A DNA stretch of 64,000 nucleotides from an uncultured bacterium (GTDB lineage: Bacteria; Bacteroidota; Bacteroidia; Bacteroidales; Bacteroidaceae): contig CAJMQU010000001.1 in NCBI GenBank assembly GCA_905215555.1, positions 62,001 through 126,000 of the forward strand, in the 5' to 3' direction. Shown in pieces: positions 1 through 8,383 of this stretch (position 1 is its first letter; every line of letters begins with the position of its first letter). The position numbers and the translations under genes are program-made. The notes under the pieces are model-generated. The model did not search any database. It was not told where the DNA came from and worked only from the letters and a program-made list of their open reading frames with translations.

Positions 1-394
1 CCGTAGTGTTACGCGCACCAGCCAACTGACCGTCAGCATCGCCATTCTTAATAATCAGACAGCCCAGGTAAAGCGGATTAACCACCAGCTTGCGAGCTTC
101 CTCAATGGTCATACCTTTCTTCTTACGCAGTTCACACAACAATTGCGCATACTCTTCTTTCTTCGGATGATTTTCCGGATCGATGATTGTAGCCTTGTTG
201 ATGTTTCCAAGTCCCCATTCCGTTGCACAAGCATTGATTTCATCCGGATTACCCAGAAGAATCAGGTCAGCAACTCCGTCTGTCAAAATTTGATTGGCAG
301 CTTTCAAAGTACGTTCTTCCGTACCTTCAGGAAGAACAATACGTTGGCGGTCGGCTTTCGCCCGCTCAACGATTTCATTAATTAATCTCTGCAT
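1..394 (-). CDS. pta: Phosphate acetyltransferase, N-terminal part (runs off the window)
   Basis: Reading the minus strand from the ATG at 394 gives MQRLINEIVERAKADRQRIV followed by LPEGTEERTLKAANQIL, then LLGNPDEI, and near the window edge KLVVNPLYLGCLII and GDADGQLAGARNTT. These are N-terminal features of Pta, the cytoplasmic enzyme that converts acetyl-CoA and phosphate to acetyl-phosphate and CoA in acetate fermentation. About 131 residues are visible and the catalytic C-terminal part lies outside. A TACTTTTG -7 box sits at 442-449. The related phosphate butyryltransferase is possible, but the ADGQLAGA motif favours Pta. Confidence 0.88.
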   Translation of the reverse strand, partial: MQRLINEIVERAKADRQRIVLPEGTEERTLKAANQILTDGVADLILLGNPDEINACATEWGLGNINKATIIDPENHPKKEEYAQLLCELRKKKGMTIEEARKLVVNPLYLGCLIIKNGDADGQLAGARNTT

Positions 395-441
395 ATATAT
401 AAATTGTGTATAAAAATCCAGTAGACGTGTTATTCACGCCG

Positions 442-449
442 CAAAAGTA
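442..449 (-). promoter_or_regulatory. pta: Bacteroides -7 box for pta
   Basis: TACTTTTG on the minus strand matches TAnnTTTG and lies 48 bp upstream of the pta ATG. No clear -33 TTTG is seen. Confidence 0.5.
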
Positions 450-472
450 CACAATTTTGCAATATCAACATT

Positions 473-504
473 GCAATTCGGGGCATTTTTATACCCCGGA
501 CTGC
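473..504 (-). terminator. Stem-loop downstream of the secreted-protein operon
   Basis: Arms GCAATTCGGGG (473-483) and CCCCGGACTGC (494-504) pair at ten of eleven positions, counting one wobble, around a 10-nt loop. It starts about 20 bases past the stop of the gene ending at 525 and before the pta promoter. There is no long U tract, so this is a candidate terminator only. Confidence 0.45.
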
Positions 505-524
505 AATTATTATAAAATTTAACA

Positions 525-2072
525 CTAACGGATGATTTCCGGAGCCACTTGTTTGTATTGGTCCATACAAGCACCAACCGGCGCACCAATATAGGTAGGG
601 TCACAAATCAGATATTTGCTACCGTCATCCAGCACCACATAATCCCCGGAGACTTCTTCCGTGAAACGGACAGCCGAAGCAATATGATTGGGATAATCCA
701 GGAGAATTGTATCCAGACCAAGCAAGTCCCTTACCAAAGTGGAATAAAGCATCGCGCGGTCTTCACAGTCACAATAAGGATAATAGAAGGTCTCATCCAG
801 AAAATTCGGCTTTTCAAATCCGAATTGCTCTCCATCCGTCTGATATTCAAAGGCAGTCTGCACAAAGTTGAGTAAAATACTGGCTGCATCTTTCTGAGAC
901 TTACCCTCAATGGCAGCTTTCAGTTGCGGATAGAGTGAAGAACGGAGTTCCTCGCTCATCGGAGTTTTATAGTGAATCACTACATCACACTGCGGATAAT
1001 CGTAGTAAAAGTCTATCAGATTTTTATTAACCTGCGTCTGCACTTTCACAGCCCCTGTAGATGAAGTAAGACTCCTTTCAAACTCATTCACAGAGAAAAA
1101 AGGAATCCCCTCAATATTCAGACAGACCAAGTTCTTGGCATTGGCAAAGTCCTGACGATAAGTATAAATACCCATCGAACCGCCCGGTGTAGGTTCAAAC
1201 ACATAATACTTATTGCCGCCTATAGTAAGATAAGGCGTACCATAGATAGTACCGGCAGGGGCAACCATCAGTTTCAGTTGATCGTCAATCTTGGCGAGTT
1301 TTACCTTATAGCCGGACTTATTCAAAAGAAACATCTGCAAGAATACAACATTATTTGTATTTGTTGCTCCATATAGCTGTACTCCGATTTGCTTGGTGAA
1401 CAGTAAATATGCCCAATCACTCAGGTTCTTTTCCTTCTTGATTGTCATGCAATCCTTCACCATCTGTTCATAATCCCTTTTACAAAGAGTTTTCCAGGCA
1501 TCCGCCACGTCAGATTCACGGTTTCCCTTCAAGGAAAGGTCTTCCACCATTTCCAAAGCCACCTCAAATGTAGTACCATAGAAATCCACAGGTGTACGGT
1601 AAATCGTACTGCCGGGCTTTACAGAAGGCATTTCCACCAGCACAGGAGTATAAGGTTTTCCCGGCACATATATACCCGGTGCGGGCTTATCCTCAATGGC
1701 CGGCAAGTTGGGATGTTTTACGTCCACAGGCACTTTATCGCCCATGCTTGGCACAGGAGCGTCCGGCACTTTCGGTGCAGCCGGCTTTATGTTCACCGGT
1801 GGCATAGCCGGTTTCGTTTTATCAAACTCTACCGGCTTGGGCGGTTCTGGACGTTCAGGAGCCGGAATAGCGGCAAACGCTTCATATTTCTGCCACGTTT
1901 CCCTCAGAAACGTTTCGAACTCCGCATCCGCCTTATTCTTGAAATCATCAAATTCTTGTTGCTGCCGCTTCGCGAAATCCTCAAATTCCTTCTCGATATC
2001 CTGTGCACACAAAGGTGCTGCCGACAAGAAGAAAGCGGCCAAAGCAACTGAAAAACACTTCATCTTATTCAT
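525..2072 (-). CDS. Secreted transglutaminase-like protein
   Basis: 515 residues with a cleavable signal peptide (LAAFFLSAAPLCAQ). Residues about 25-65 are charged and probably coiled coil. Residues about 70-150 are proline-rich (PERPEPPKP, PAMPPVNIKPAAP), suggesting a spacer. The C-terminal domain has the transglutaminase/papain-like triad pattern: Cys436 in CDCEDRA, His463 in YPNHIA, Asp491 in CDPTY. Transglutaminase-like folds of this kind are often proteases or peptide crosslinkers in the periplasm; the substrate here is unknown. It is the last gene of a three-gene minus-strand operon (3620 to 525), 40 bp after the previous gene. ATG 2072 is used, with an alternative in-frame ATG at 2063. 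Confidence 0.7.
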   Translation of the reverse strand: MNKMKCFSVALAAFFLSAAPLCAQDIEKEFEDFAKRQQQEFDDFKNKADAEFETFLRETWQKYEAFAAIPAPERPEPPKPVEFDKTKPAMPPVNIKPAAPKVPDAPVPSMGDKVPVDVKHPNLPAIEDKPAPGIYVPGKPYTPVLVEMPSVKPGSTIYRTPVDFYGTTFEVALEMVEDLSLKGNRESDVADAWKTLCKRDYEQMVKDCMTIKKEKNLSDWAYLLFTKQIGVQLYGATNTNNVVFLQMFLLNKSGYKVKLAKIDDQLKLMVAPAGTIYGTPYLTIGGNKYYVFEPTPGGSMGIYTYRQDFANAKNLVCLNIEGIPFFSVNEFERSLTSSTGAVKVQTQVNKNLIDFYYDYPQCDVVIHYKTPMSEELRSSLYPQLKAAIEGKSQKDAASILLNFVQTAFEYQTDGEQFGFEKPNFLDETFYYPYCDCEDRAMLYSTLVRDLLGLDTILLDYPNHIASAVRFTEEVSGDYVVLDDGSKYLICDPTYIGAPVGACMDQYKQVAPEIIR

Positions 2073-2112
2073 CTGTATAATAGATTTAGAGAAGTTAAAA
2101 ATAAAACATGTA

Positions 2113-2904
2113 TTACTTAATAAGTATCATGTCGTAGAAGGCACAACGTTTATCATTAGGAATGGAATATACCCATTTCAACACATTCTGGTAAGTAACC
2201 TCAGCCGTAAAAGGAATATTTTCTTTGGTAGCCACCATCATCATATTGATTTTTTCACTTTCTTTTCCTTGCTTTTCCATACGATAATCCACCGCATTAC
2301 TAAAAGGAATTCCATATTCCTTCTCTGCTTTCAACAGAGTGTTGGGCTCATAAGTATTAGGATAGAGCAACGCACCACCGGTACTGTCAAACCAGAAGAA
2401 TTTCAGATAAGAATCCGTTCCATGTACTTTCAATGTACAAGTAAACACATCTCCTTCCTTATACAAATTCGCAACGCCCTTCACTTCCAGCGCATACGAC
2501 TTATCCACCTTTTCCTCTTTCTGCACTATGGCATCAATAGTCACTACCTTATAGAGGCTACGGGTATCCGTATCCCACACTTCCTCCACCTTCTTATCAG
2601 TGACATTCACCATTCCACCGATCGCGAGCACGTTCATTTGTGAATATGCCTCATGAAATTCCGTACCACTCTCTTGCGAAATCTGTCCGAATACAGACCA
2701 CACATTCTCCATGACACCAGCTTTGCGCAAGGCTTCCTTCTTCGCTTCCATAAAAGCGCGTTCTTCCGCTTCTTTCAGCGTAATCTCCTCACTCACTTGC
2801 CAACGCCCCTGCGCACCCTTCACCTTGACGGTCTGGGCGTGCAGTGGAGCAGTTGCCATGCATATCACAAGGAATATCCACCCAATCAGGTTGTTCCTAT
2901 TCAT
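2113..2904 (-). CDS. Secreted protein of unknown function with DUF4384-like C-terminal half
   Basis: 263 residues. The N-terminal signal peptide ends near MATAPLHAQ. An Ala/Glu/Lys-rich helix (EEITLKEAEERAFMEAKKEA) resembles the N-terminal domain found in FlgT/LPP20-type envelope proteins. The second half, VANLYKEGDVFTCTLKVHGT then YLKFFWFDSTGGALLYPN, resembles DUF4384-type beta domains. No catalytic motif is evident. It is the middle gene of the operon, 32 bp after the LPP20-like gene, so it probably acts with its neighbours at the outer membrane or in the periplasm. The family assignment is by eye and only moderately secure. Confidence 0.55.
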   Translation of the reverse strand: MNRNNLIGWIFLVICMATAPLHAQTVKVKGAQGRWQVSEEITLKEAEERAFMEAKKEALRKAGVMENVWSVFGQISQESGTEFHEAYSQMNVLAIGGMVNVTDKKVEEVWDTDTRSLYKVVTIDAIVQKEEKVDKSYALEVKGVANLYKEGDVFTCTLKVHGTDSYLKFFWFDSTGGALLYPNTYEPNTLLKAEKEYGIPFSNAVDYRMEKQGKESEKINMMMVATKENIPFTAEVTYQNVLKWVYSIPNDKRCAFYDMILIK

Positions 2905-2936
2905 TCACCATCTGTTTTTTTAGAAAACGGAATTAA

Positions 2937-3620
2937 TTAATAACCCAGTTTATCCAACTGTTTTGCCAATTCTTCTGACTTGGCAGCCAATTCCTTACGG
3001 ATAGCCTGAATAGCAGACTGATTGGCAGACTGCATACTGTAACCGATAGTAACCATTACTTCTACATTTTTATTAGGTAAAGTTTTGTACACTTCCACCA
3101 AAGGAATAGTACGGCCCAATGTAGCAGAAATCACACTCTTGCTGGAAGCTACTACGCTTGACAAACTGGCTGCCTCTTCCTGCCCCATATCGTCATTGGC
3201 TACTTTAGATTCAATCAACTGAGACACTTTGGTCTGAATCTGACCGGCCAAGTCAATCTTTGCAGCATTGGTTGCCTGCAAAGCAGCAGCCGACTGGTTA
3301 CCACCTACCGCTCTTGAGGAAGCGATATACCAGTACGGATTACCTTCTGTATCCAATTCAGCCTGCTTTTCCCACGCTGTTTCCAGCTGCTTAGCCAAAG
3401 GCAGTTTTCCTACCGGAGTCTTGAAACCTTCCTTTTCCAGTTTCTTTGCTTCTTTACGAGCCTCTTTAATTGCTTTTTTTTGCAAATCCTTATCCAAAAC
3501 TTTTTCTTGCTTCTTCAGGTCCTTATAAGCCTTACCAGTCGCTTTCTCCTGTGCATTCACATTTACACAAAACATCATAACAAACGCTACTAAAGCGCTA
3601 ATAAATAAACTCTTTTTCAT
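2937..3620 (-). CDS. LPP20-like secreted protein
   Basis: 227 residues with a signal peptide (ISALVAFVMMFCVNVNAQ). A Lys-rich, probably coiled-coil segment spans about residues 30-75 (KDLKKQEKVLDKDLQKKAIK). An LPP20-like domain follows: NPYWYIASSRAVGGNQSAAA, then ATNAAKIDLAGQIQTKVSQL. The LPP20 family is named after a Helicobacter lipoprotein, but no lipobox Cys is seen here, so this is probably periplasmic. It is the first gene of the operon. A candidate -7 box TATTTTTG lies at 3679-3686. Confidence 0.62.
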   Translation of the reverse strand: MKKSLFISALVAFVMMFCVNVNAQEKATGKAYKDLKKQEKVLDKDLQKKAIKEARKEAKKLEKEGFKTPVGKLPLAKQLETAWEKQAELDTEGNPYWYIASSRAVGGNQSAAALQATNAAKIDLAGQIQTKVSQLIESKVANDDMGQEEAASLSSVVASSKSVISATLGRTIPLVEVYKTLPNKNVEVMVTIGYSMQSANQSAIQAIRKELAAKSEELAKQLDKLGY

Positions 3621-3678
3621 ATTCTTCCTGTTTAAAAGATTAATATTTATGTTGAAACTTTACACACACTGTCTTTCG

Positions 3679-3686
3679 CAAAAATA
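3679..3686 (-). promoter_or_regulatory. -7 box for the LPP20-like operon
   Basis: TATTTTTG on the minus strand, 59 bp upstream of the ATG at 3620. The surrounding 3621-3793 is AT-rich with no further feature recognised. Confidence 0.4.
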
Positions 3687-3793
3687 GGCAAAAAATTCTA
3701 ATAATATATATATCGCGTCTTTTTTTTTCATTGTCACCGGACAAATAGAAATAAATATCACGGTAAACAGTGACAGCCAAGCTACAAAATGCC

Positions 3794-3801
3794 TAACTTT
3801 G
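3794..3801 (+). promoter_or_regulatory. -7 box for the lrgA/lrgB operon
   Basis: TAACTTTG matches TAnnTTTG and implies a leader of about 110 nt before the ATG at 3921. Confidence 0.5.
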
Positions 3802-3920
3802 CAACATTTTCAGTAAACAGTTCAGCTTCTGACAGGTTATTAGAAAGGTTTCAACGAAGTTACGTCTCCTTTCTGCTGAATGAAGTCGAATTTAATAATA
3901 ACAAATAGGTATATAGTATT

Positions 3921-4259
3921 ATGATTCGTCAATGTGCCATCCTGTTCGGATGCCTGGCTTTGGGTGAATTGGTAGTTTTTCTTACGGATATCAAGCTTCC
4001 GTCCAGCATCATAGGTATGTTGCTGCTCACCCTTTTCTTGAAATTGGGTTGGATAAAACTGCAATGGGTGCAGGGACTATCCGACTTTTTGGTTGCTAAT
4101 CTGGGATTTTTCTTTATCCCGCCTGGTGTAGCTCTTATGCTTTATTTTGACATCATCGCCGCCCAGTTTTGGCCCATAGTCATCGCTTCTTTAGTCAGCA
4201 CCCTGCTGGTATTGGTAGTAACAGGGTGGGTTCATCAACTAGCACGTAAAATCAAATGA
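3921..4259 (+). CDS. CidA/LrgA-family membrane protein
   Basis: 112 residues with four predicted membrane helices. It contains LPSSIIGMLLLTLFLKLG and LGFFFIPPGVALM, typical of CidA/LrgA proteins. These holin-like small proteins work with an LrgB/CidB partner and are linked in other bacteria to murein hydrolase control and pyruvate or small-metabolite transport. The stop overlaps the start of the next gene in ATGA (4256-4259), indicating translational coupling with the LrgB-type partner. Length is normal for the family. Confidence 0.85.
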   Translation: MIRQCAILFGCLALGELVVFLTDIKLPSSIIGMLLLTLFLKLGWIKLQWVQGLSDFLVANLGFFFIPPGVALMLYFDIIAAQFWPIVIASLVSTLLVLVVTGWVHQLARKIK

Positions 4260-4951
4260 ATTATTTAGACAACGAGTTCTTTCTGTTAGCCATCACGTTT
4301 GGCGTATTTTTCTTTTCCAAACTGCTACAAAAGAAAACGGGCATCCTATTGCTCAACCCCATTCTTCTGACCATTGCCGTCCTCATTATCTTTCTGAAAA
4401 TGGCGCATATCAGTTACGACACCTACAACAAAGGCGGACATCTCATAGAATTCTGGCTGAAACCAGCCGTGGTAGCCCTCGGCGTACCTCTCTATCTACA
4501 GTTAGAGGCCATCAAGAAACAACTGGTTCCTATCCTGCTTTCTCAACTGGCGGGTTGTATTATCGGAGTTGTTTCTGTTGTGGTGATTGCCAAATTGATG
4601 GGAGCGCCCCAGGAAATAATTTATTCACTCGCCCCCAAATCTGTCACCACTCCCATCGCCATGGAAGTAGCCAAGACCTTAGGCGGCATTCCGTCATTAA
4701 CGGCTGCCGTAGTAGTCTGCGTAGGTTTGTTAGGCAGTATTGTCGGTGTCAAAACCCTGAAACTGACTCGCATAGGCAGTCCCATTGCTCAAGGATTATC
4801 CCTGGGAGCCGCTGCCCACGCCGTAGGCACTTCCACCGCCATGGATATCAGCAGTAAATACGGAGCATACGCCAGCCTCGGACTGACGTTGAATGGAATC
4901 TTTACTGCCCTGCTCACTCCAACTATTTTACGATTATTAGGACTGCTATAA
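4256..4951 (+). CDS. CidB/LrgB-family membrane protein
   Basis: 231 residues, very hydrophobic, with about seven membrane helices. It has the family signatures LAPKSVTTPIAMEVAKTLGG and GAAAHAVGTSTAM. LrgB/CidB proteins form an inner-membrane complex with LrgA/CidA; their role in Bacteroides is not established. It is coupled to the upstream gene by a 4-base overlap, a standard LrgAB arrangement. Confidence 0.88.
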   Translation: MNYLDNEFFLLAITFGVFFFSKLLQKKTGILLLNPILLTIAVLIIFLKMAHISYDTYNKGGHLIEFWLKPAVVALGVPLYLQLEAIKKQLVPILLSQLAGCIIGVVSVVVIAKLMGAPQEIIYSLAPKSVTTPIAMEVAKTLGGIPSLTAAVVVCVGLLGSIVGVKTLKLTRIGSPIAQGLSLGAAAHAVGTSTAMDISSKYGAYASLGLTLNGIFTALLTPTILRLLGLL

Positions 4952-4962
4952 CAATTTCTCTC

Positions 4963-4970
4963 TATTTTTG
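4963..4970 (+). promoter_or_regulatory. -7 box for the DUF2156 gene
   Basis: TATTTTTG, 36 bp upstream of the ATG at 5007, so the acyltransferase pair is probably transcribed independently of lrgAB. Confidence 0.5.
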
Positions 4971-5006
4971 TTATTCTAAGTAATTAACCTAACGTAAAAC
5001 GACTAT

Positions 5007-5921
5007 ATGATATCATTTAAAGACATCGAACTTAAAGACAAAGAAGTTATCACATCCTATACACAGAACAGCCCCCGGCGCAACTGTGACCTTTCTTTTT
5101 CCAATCTCTGTAGCTGGCGTTTCCTTTACGACACGCAGTTTGCCATACAGGACGGATTCCTTATACTGAAATTCTGGGCAGGTGACAAACTGGTGTACAT
5201 GATGCCCGTAGGTAACGGAGATTTAAAGAAAGTACTGGAAGCCATGATAGAAGACGCCGGACAAGAAAGTGAACGCTTCTGTATGCTTGGCGTATGTGCA
5301 TGTATGCGGGCAGACTTGGAGGCTATCATGCCGGACAAGTTCCACTTTGAAGCGGACAGGGATTATGCCGATTACTTGTATTTACGTACTGACCTCGCCA
5401 CATTAGCGGGTAAAAAGTTCCAGGCCAAGCGGAACCACCTCAACAAGTTCCGCCGGACTTACAATTACGAATACCTCCCTCTCACCCCCGACCGCATCCG
5501 GGAATGCCTTGACTTGGAAGCCGAATGGTGCAAAGTGAATAACTGCGACCAGCACGAAGGTACCGGTAACGAACGTCGTGCTCTTATTTATGCGTTGCAC
5601 AATTTTGAAGCACTCGGCCTGACAGGTGGTATCCTTCATGTAGACGGCAAGATTGTAGCTTTCACATTCGGCATGCCTATCAACCAAGATACATTCGGAG
5701 TACATGTAGAGAAGGCCGACACCAGTATTGACGGTGCCTATGCCATGATAAACTATGAATTTGCCAACCATATCCCCGAACAATATATTTATATTAATCG
5801 GGAAGAGGACCTGGGTATTGAAGGATTGCGCAAAGCCAAGTTATCCTACCAACCGACTATCATTCTGGAAAAATATATGGCGTGTCTGAAAGAGACTCCT
5901 GTAGAGCCTGTGAAATGGTAA
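5007..5921 (+). CDS. DUF2156-type (GNAT-fold) protein
   Basis: 304 residues, no signal peptide. The opening ISFKDIELKDKEVITSY, then NSPRRNCDLSFSNLCSWR and KRNHLNKFRRTYNYEY, match the DUF2156 family. This double-GNAT fold is shared with the C-terminal domain of phosphatidylglycerol lysyltransferase. The activity of stand-alone members is not known; aminoacyl or acyl transfer is an inference from fold. It is followed 34 bp downstream by a GNAT acetyltransferase, so the two are probably co-transcribed. Confidence 0.75.
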   Translation: MISFKDIELKDKEVITSYTQNSPRRNCDLSFSNLCSWRFLYDTQFAIQDGFLILKFWAGDKLVYMMPVGNGDLKKVLEAMIEDAGQESERFCMLGVCACMRADLEAIMPDKFHFEADRDYADYLYLRTDLATLAGKKFQAKRNHLNKFRRTYNYEYLPLTPDRIRECLDLEAEWCKVNNCDQHEGTGNERRALIYALHNFEALGLTGGILHVDGKIVAFTFGMPINQDTFGVHVEKADTSIDGAYAMINYEFANHIPEQYIYINREEDLGIEGLRKAKLSYQPTIILEKYMACLKETPVEPVKW

Positions 5922-5955
5922 ATTCTTATTTATATAGTTAAGTAGAAAAAGAGAA

Positions 5956-6999
5956 ATGCGTGAGAAAGTAAGAAAACTGTGGAAACTTTGTTTTGATGAC
6001 AGCAATGAGTTTGTAGATATGTATTTCCGCCTCCGTTACAACAATGATGTCAACGTTGCTATCGAAAGCGGTGATGAAGTCATTGCCGCCTTGCAGATGC
6101 TCCCTTATCCCATGACTTTTTGCGGAAGTGAAGTAGCTACAGCTTATATTTCAGGTGCTTGCACACATCCCGATTATCGCAGCCGGGGAGTAATGCGCGA
6201 ACTGCTCTCACAAGCATTCGGACGTATGTATCGTAATGACATCGCTTTTAGCACTCTTATCCCTGCCGAACCGTGGTTATTCAATTATTATGCCCGTACA
6301 GGTTACGTAACGGCTTTCCGCTATGGTAAGCGTACATTCACCCTGCCTGCTGACGGAAAAGCGTCCTTCTCTCCTACTCCATCTACCGATATTGCCTGGA
6401 AATTCCAGATTTTGACGGACTACAACGAAGACATCTATTGCTACCTGAACCGTAAAATGCAGGAACGTCCTTGCTGTCTTCAACATACAGAGGCAGACTT
6501 CCGTGTGGTTCTCGCCGATTTAAAATTAAGCGAAGGATATATTTTCACTTTATCGGATGAGTTAGGAATTTCCGCTCTTGCCATTGCCTATCCGGACGGA
6601 GCCCCTTCCATCCTTCATATCGGAGAATTGCTTTCTGACACTCCTGAAGCGGAACGTATACTACTTACCTATATTTGCCGGAGTATGCAGACAAAAACCC
6701 TCCATATCGTCATGCCTCTCATGAATGACCAAACTGCTTTTGATTTAGGGATGATACGTATCATTCAGGCCAAACCTGTTCTTCAACTTTATGCTGCTGC
6801 CCACCCGGAAGAAGAAATGAATATCGACCTCGTCGACGATCAGCTATCTGCCAACAACGGTTATTATTATCTGAACAAGGGCAAGTGCATGTACAGCCAC
6901 AGACGGATCCCGGGAGTTCACAAGCGACTGACCATCGGAGAATTGACAACAAAAGTATTTCCTACAGAACAAGCATATATGAGTTTGATGCTGAATTAA
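5956..6999 (+). CDS. GNAT-family N-acetyltransferase (Eis-like)
   Basis: 347 residues, cytoplasmic. The acetyl-CoA binding region is ISGACTHPDYRSRGVMRELL at about residues 70-90 (the R-x-x-G-x-x-R/L pattern of GNAT motif A), followed by TLIPAEPWLFNYYARTGY. The length and second half resemble Eis-type two-domain acetyltransferases. The substrate cannot be told from sequence. AAAAGAGAA before the ATG may serve as ribosome-binding site. A bidirectional hairpin follows the stop. Confidence 0.75.
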   Translation: MREKVRKLWKLCFDDSNEFVDMYFRLRYNNDVNVAIESGDEVIAALQMLPYPMTFCGSEVATAYISGACTHPDYRSRGVMRELLSQAFGRMYRNDIAFSTLIPAEPWLFNYYARTGYVTAFRYGKRTFTLPADGKASFSPTPSTDIAWKFQILTDYNEDIYCYLNRKMQERPCCLQHTEADFRVVLADLKLSEGYIFTLSDELGISALAIAYPDGAPSILHIGELLSDTPEAERILLTYICRSMQTKTLHIVMPLMNDQTAFDLGMIRIIQAKPVLQLYAAAHPEEEMNIDLVDDQLSANNGYYYLNKGKCMYSHRRIPGVHKRLTIGELTTKVFPTEQAYMSLMLN

Positions 7000-7001
7000 A
7001 A

Positions 7002-7040
7002 ATCCCGTCCTTCCTGACATCAATCAGGAAAGAACGGGAT
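7002..7040. terminator. Bidirectional terminator hairpin between convergent genes
   Basis: ATCCCGTCCTTCCTGA (7002-7017) pairs with the segment 7024-7040, which reads TCAGGAA then AGAACGGGAT. There is one mismatch and one bulge around a 6-nt loop. It lies between the GNAT gene (ends 6999) and the TldE gene (ends 7064), which face each other. Confidence 0.7.
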
Positions 7041-7063
7041 AATTATCTGAAAAGAGTATTTCT

Positions 7064-8383
7064 TTAGAGACCGCTGAAGTCCACTCCTTCAAACACTAAT
7101 GAAGGTATCAGCCAGCTACGATCTTTACGCGCATCATTTCCGATTGCCGCAAGTGAGTTCCACAAGGTGAGGAAATTCCCGGTAACATTCATCTCATTGA
7201 CAGGCTGCGTCAGCTTACCGTTCTCGATAAGGAAACCTTCAATACCGTACGAGAAATCACCGGTATTGCTATTGCTGTTACCGCCATTCAGTCCGGTCAC
7301 AAGGATACCGTTAGCCACATCGGCAATCAGTCCGTTCAAGTCTTTATCTCCCGGATTCAGCACTAGGCGTGACGGACCGCTGATAGTAGGCGCCACCCCC
7401 ATCTTCTTGGCATTATAAGTATCGAAGAAGTAAGTCTTCAGTACACCATTCTCAAAAATTGGGCGGCGTTCCGTAGCCACACCCTCACCATCGAAATAAC
7501 GTGAGCCATTGGCACCGATAACGTGCGGATCATCCATCAATGTCAACTTATCAGAAGCAACCTTTTGATCCAGCTTATCTATCAGAAAAGAATTCTTCTG
7601 TTGCAAGGAAGAGCCGTAAAGAGCACTCAACACAGGACTCAACATACGACCGGAACTCATCGGATCAACCACCATTGTATATTTGCCCGACTTCACCTTT
7701 TTCTGTCCCAACTTGCGCAGCACACGTTCCAAAGCCTTGGAACCAATATCCTTTTTCGGCAATGCATCATAGAACAGTGTACTTTCATACCAATAGTCCG
7801 ACGGACGTGCTTCACCCTCTCCCCTGACTGCCACACTGGCGCTTACCGAATACCAAGTTGATTTGGATTCGCCTTCGAAACCATTGCTCATCAGACGATA
7901 GGAAGCATTCTCACCGTCACTGTAAGAAGTCTCCACAGAGATAATACGGTCATTCTTACCCAATGCCTCTTCAGCGGCAGCACGGGCACGTGCTACCTTA
8001 TCATCAGGATTGATACCAAATATTTTATCATCAAACAATTTCAAATCGGGCTTGCCTCCTTTATAATAACGGGTAGGATCGGCCAGTATACGGAATTCAT
8101 CTTCCGCCAGATAACGGGTAGATTCGATACCGTTCTTAATGAAGCTTTCCAGTTCCTTCTTATTCAAACGGTTGGTAGAATAATTACCATAACGTCCGTC
8201 TACGTACAAGTTTATTCCCAAACCACTCTCGGAAGCCTGCTGCAATCGGTCCATCTTGGCGTCACGCAGTTCGAAAGAAGTATTTGAGTTGGCATACAGT
8301 ATTACTTTTGCTGCCTGGCAACCGTTTTTCAGAGCGAAGTCCATCGCCCATTGAGCCAATTTTTTATTATCGTCTGTTATCAT
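7064..8383 (-). CDS. TldE/PmbA-like metalloprotease subunit
   Basis: 439 residues. Family landmarks include GCQAAKVILYANSNTSFELR near the N-terminus and FDTYNAKKMGV plus GGNSNSNTGDFSYGIEGFLI near the C-terminus. TldE/PmbA lacks the zinc-binding HExxxH and acts as partner of TldD in a heterodimeric protease; in E. coli this processes microcin B17 and degrades CcdA. Its start overlaps the TldD stop by one base (TGATG), indicating coupling. Confidence 0.85.
   Translation of the reverse strand: MITDDNKKLAQWAMDFALKNGCQAAKVILYANSNTSFELRDAKMDRLQQASESGLGINLYVDGRYGNYSTNRLNKKELESFIKNGIESTRYLAEDEFRILADPTRYYKGGKPDLKLFDDKIFGINPDDKVARARAAAEEALGKNDRIISVETSYSDGENASYRLMSNGFEGESKSTWYSVSASVAVRGEGEARPSDYWYESTLFYDALPKKDIGSKALERVLRKLGQKKVKSGKYTMVVDPMSSGRMLSPVLSALYGSSLQQKNSFLIDKLDQKVASDKLTLMDDPHVIGANGSRYFDGEGVATERRPIFENGVLKTYFFDTYNAKKMGVAPTISGPSRLVLNPGDKDLNGLIADVANGILVTGLNGGNSNSNTGDFSYGIEGFLIENGKLTQPVNEMNVTGNFLTLWNSLAAIGNDARKDRSWLIPSLVFEGVDFSGL

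Noticed and set aside
1696..2643. Long plus-strand open frame
   Set aside because: It lies antisense to two real genes and has a composition typical of an antisense shadow (Ser/Ile/His-rich, no domain).
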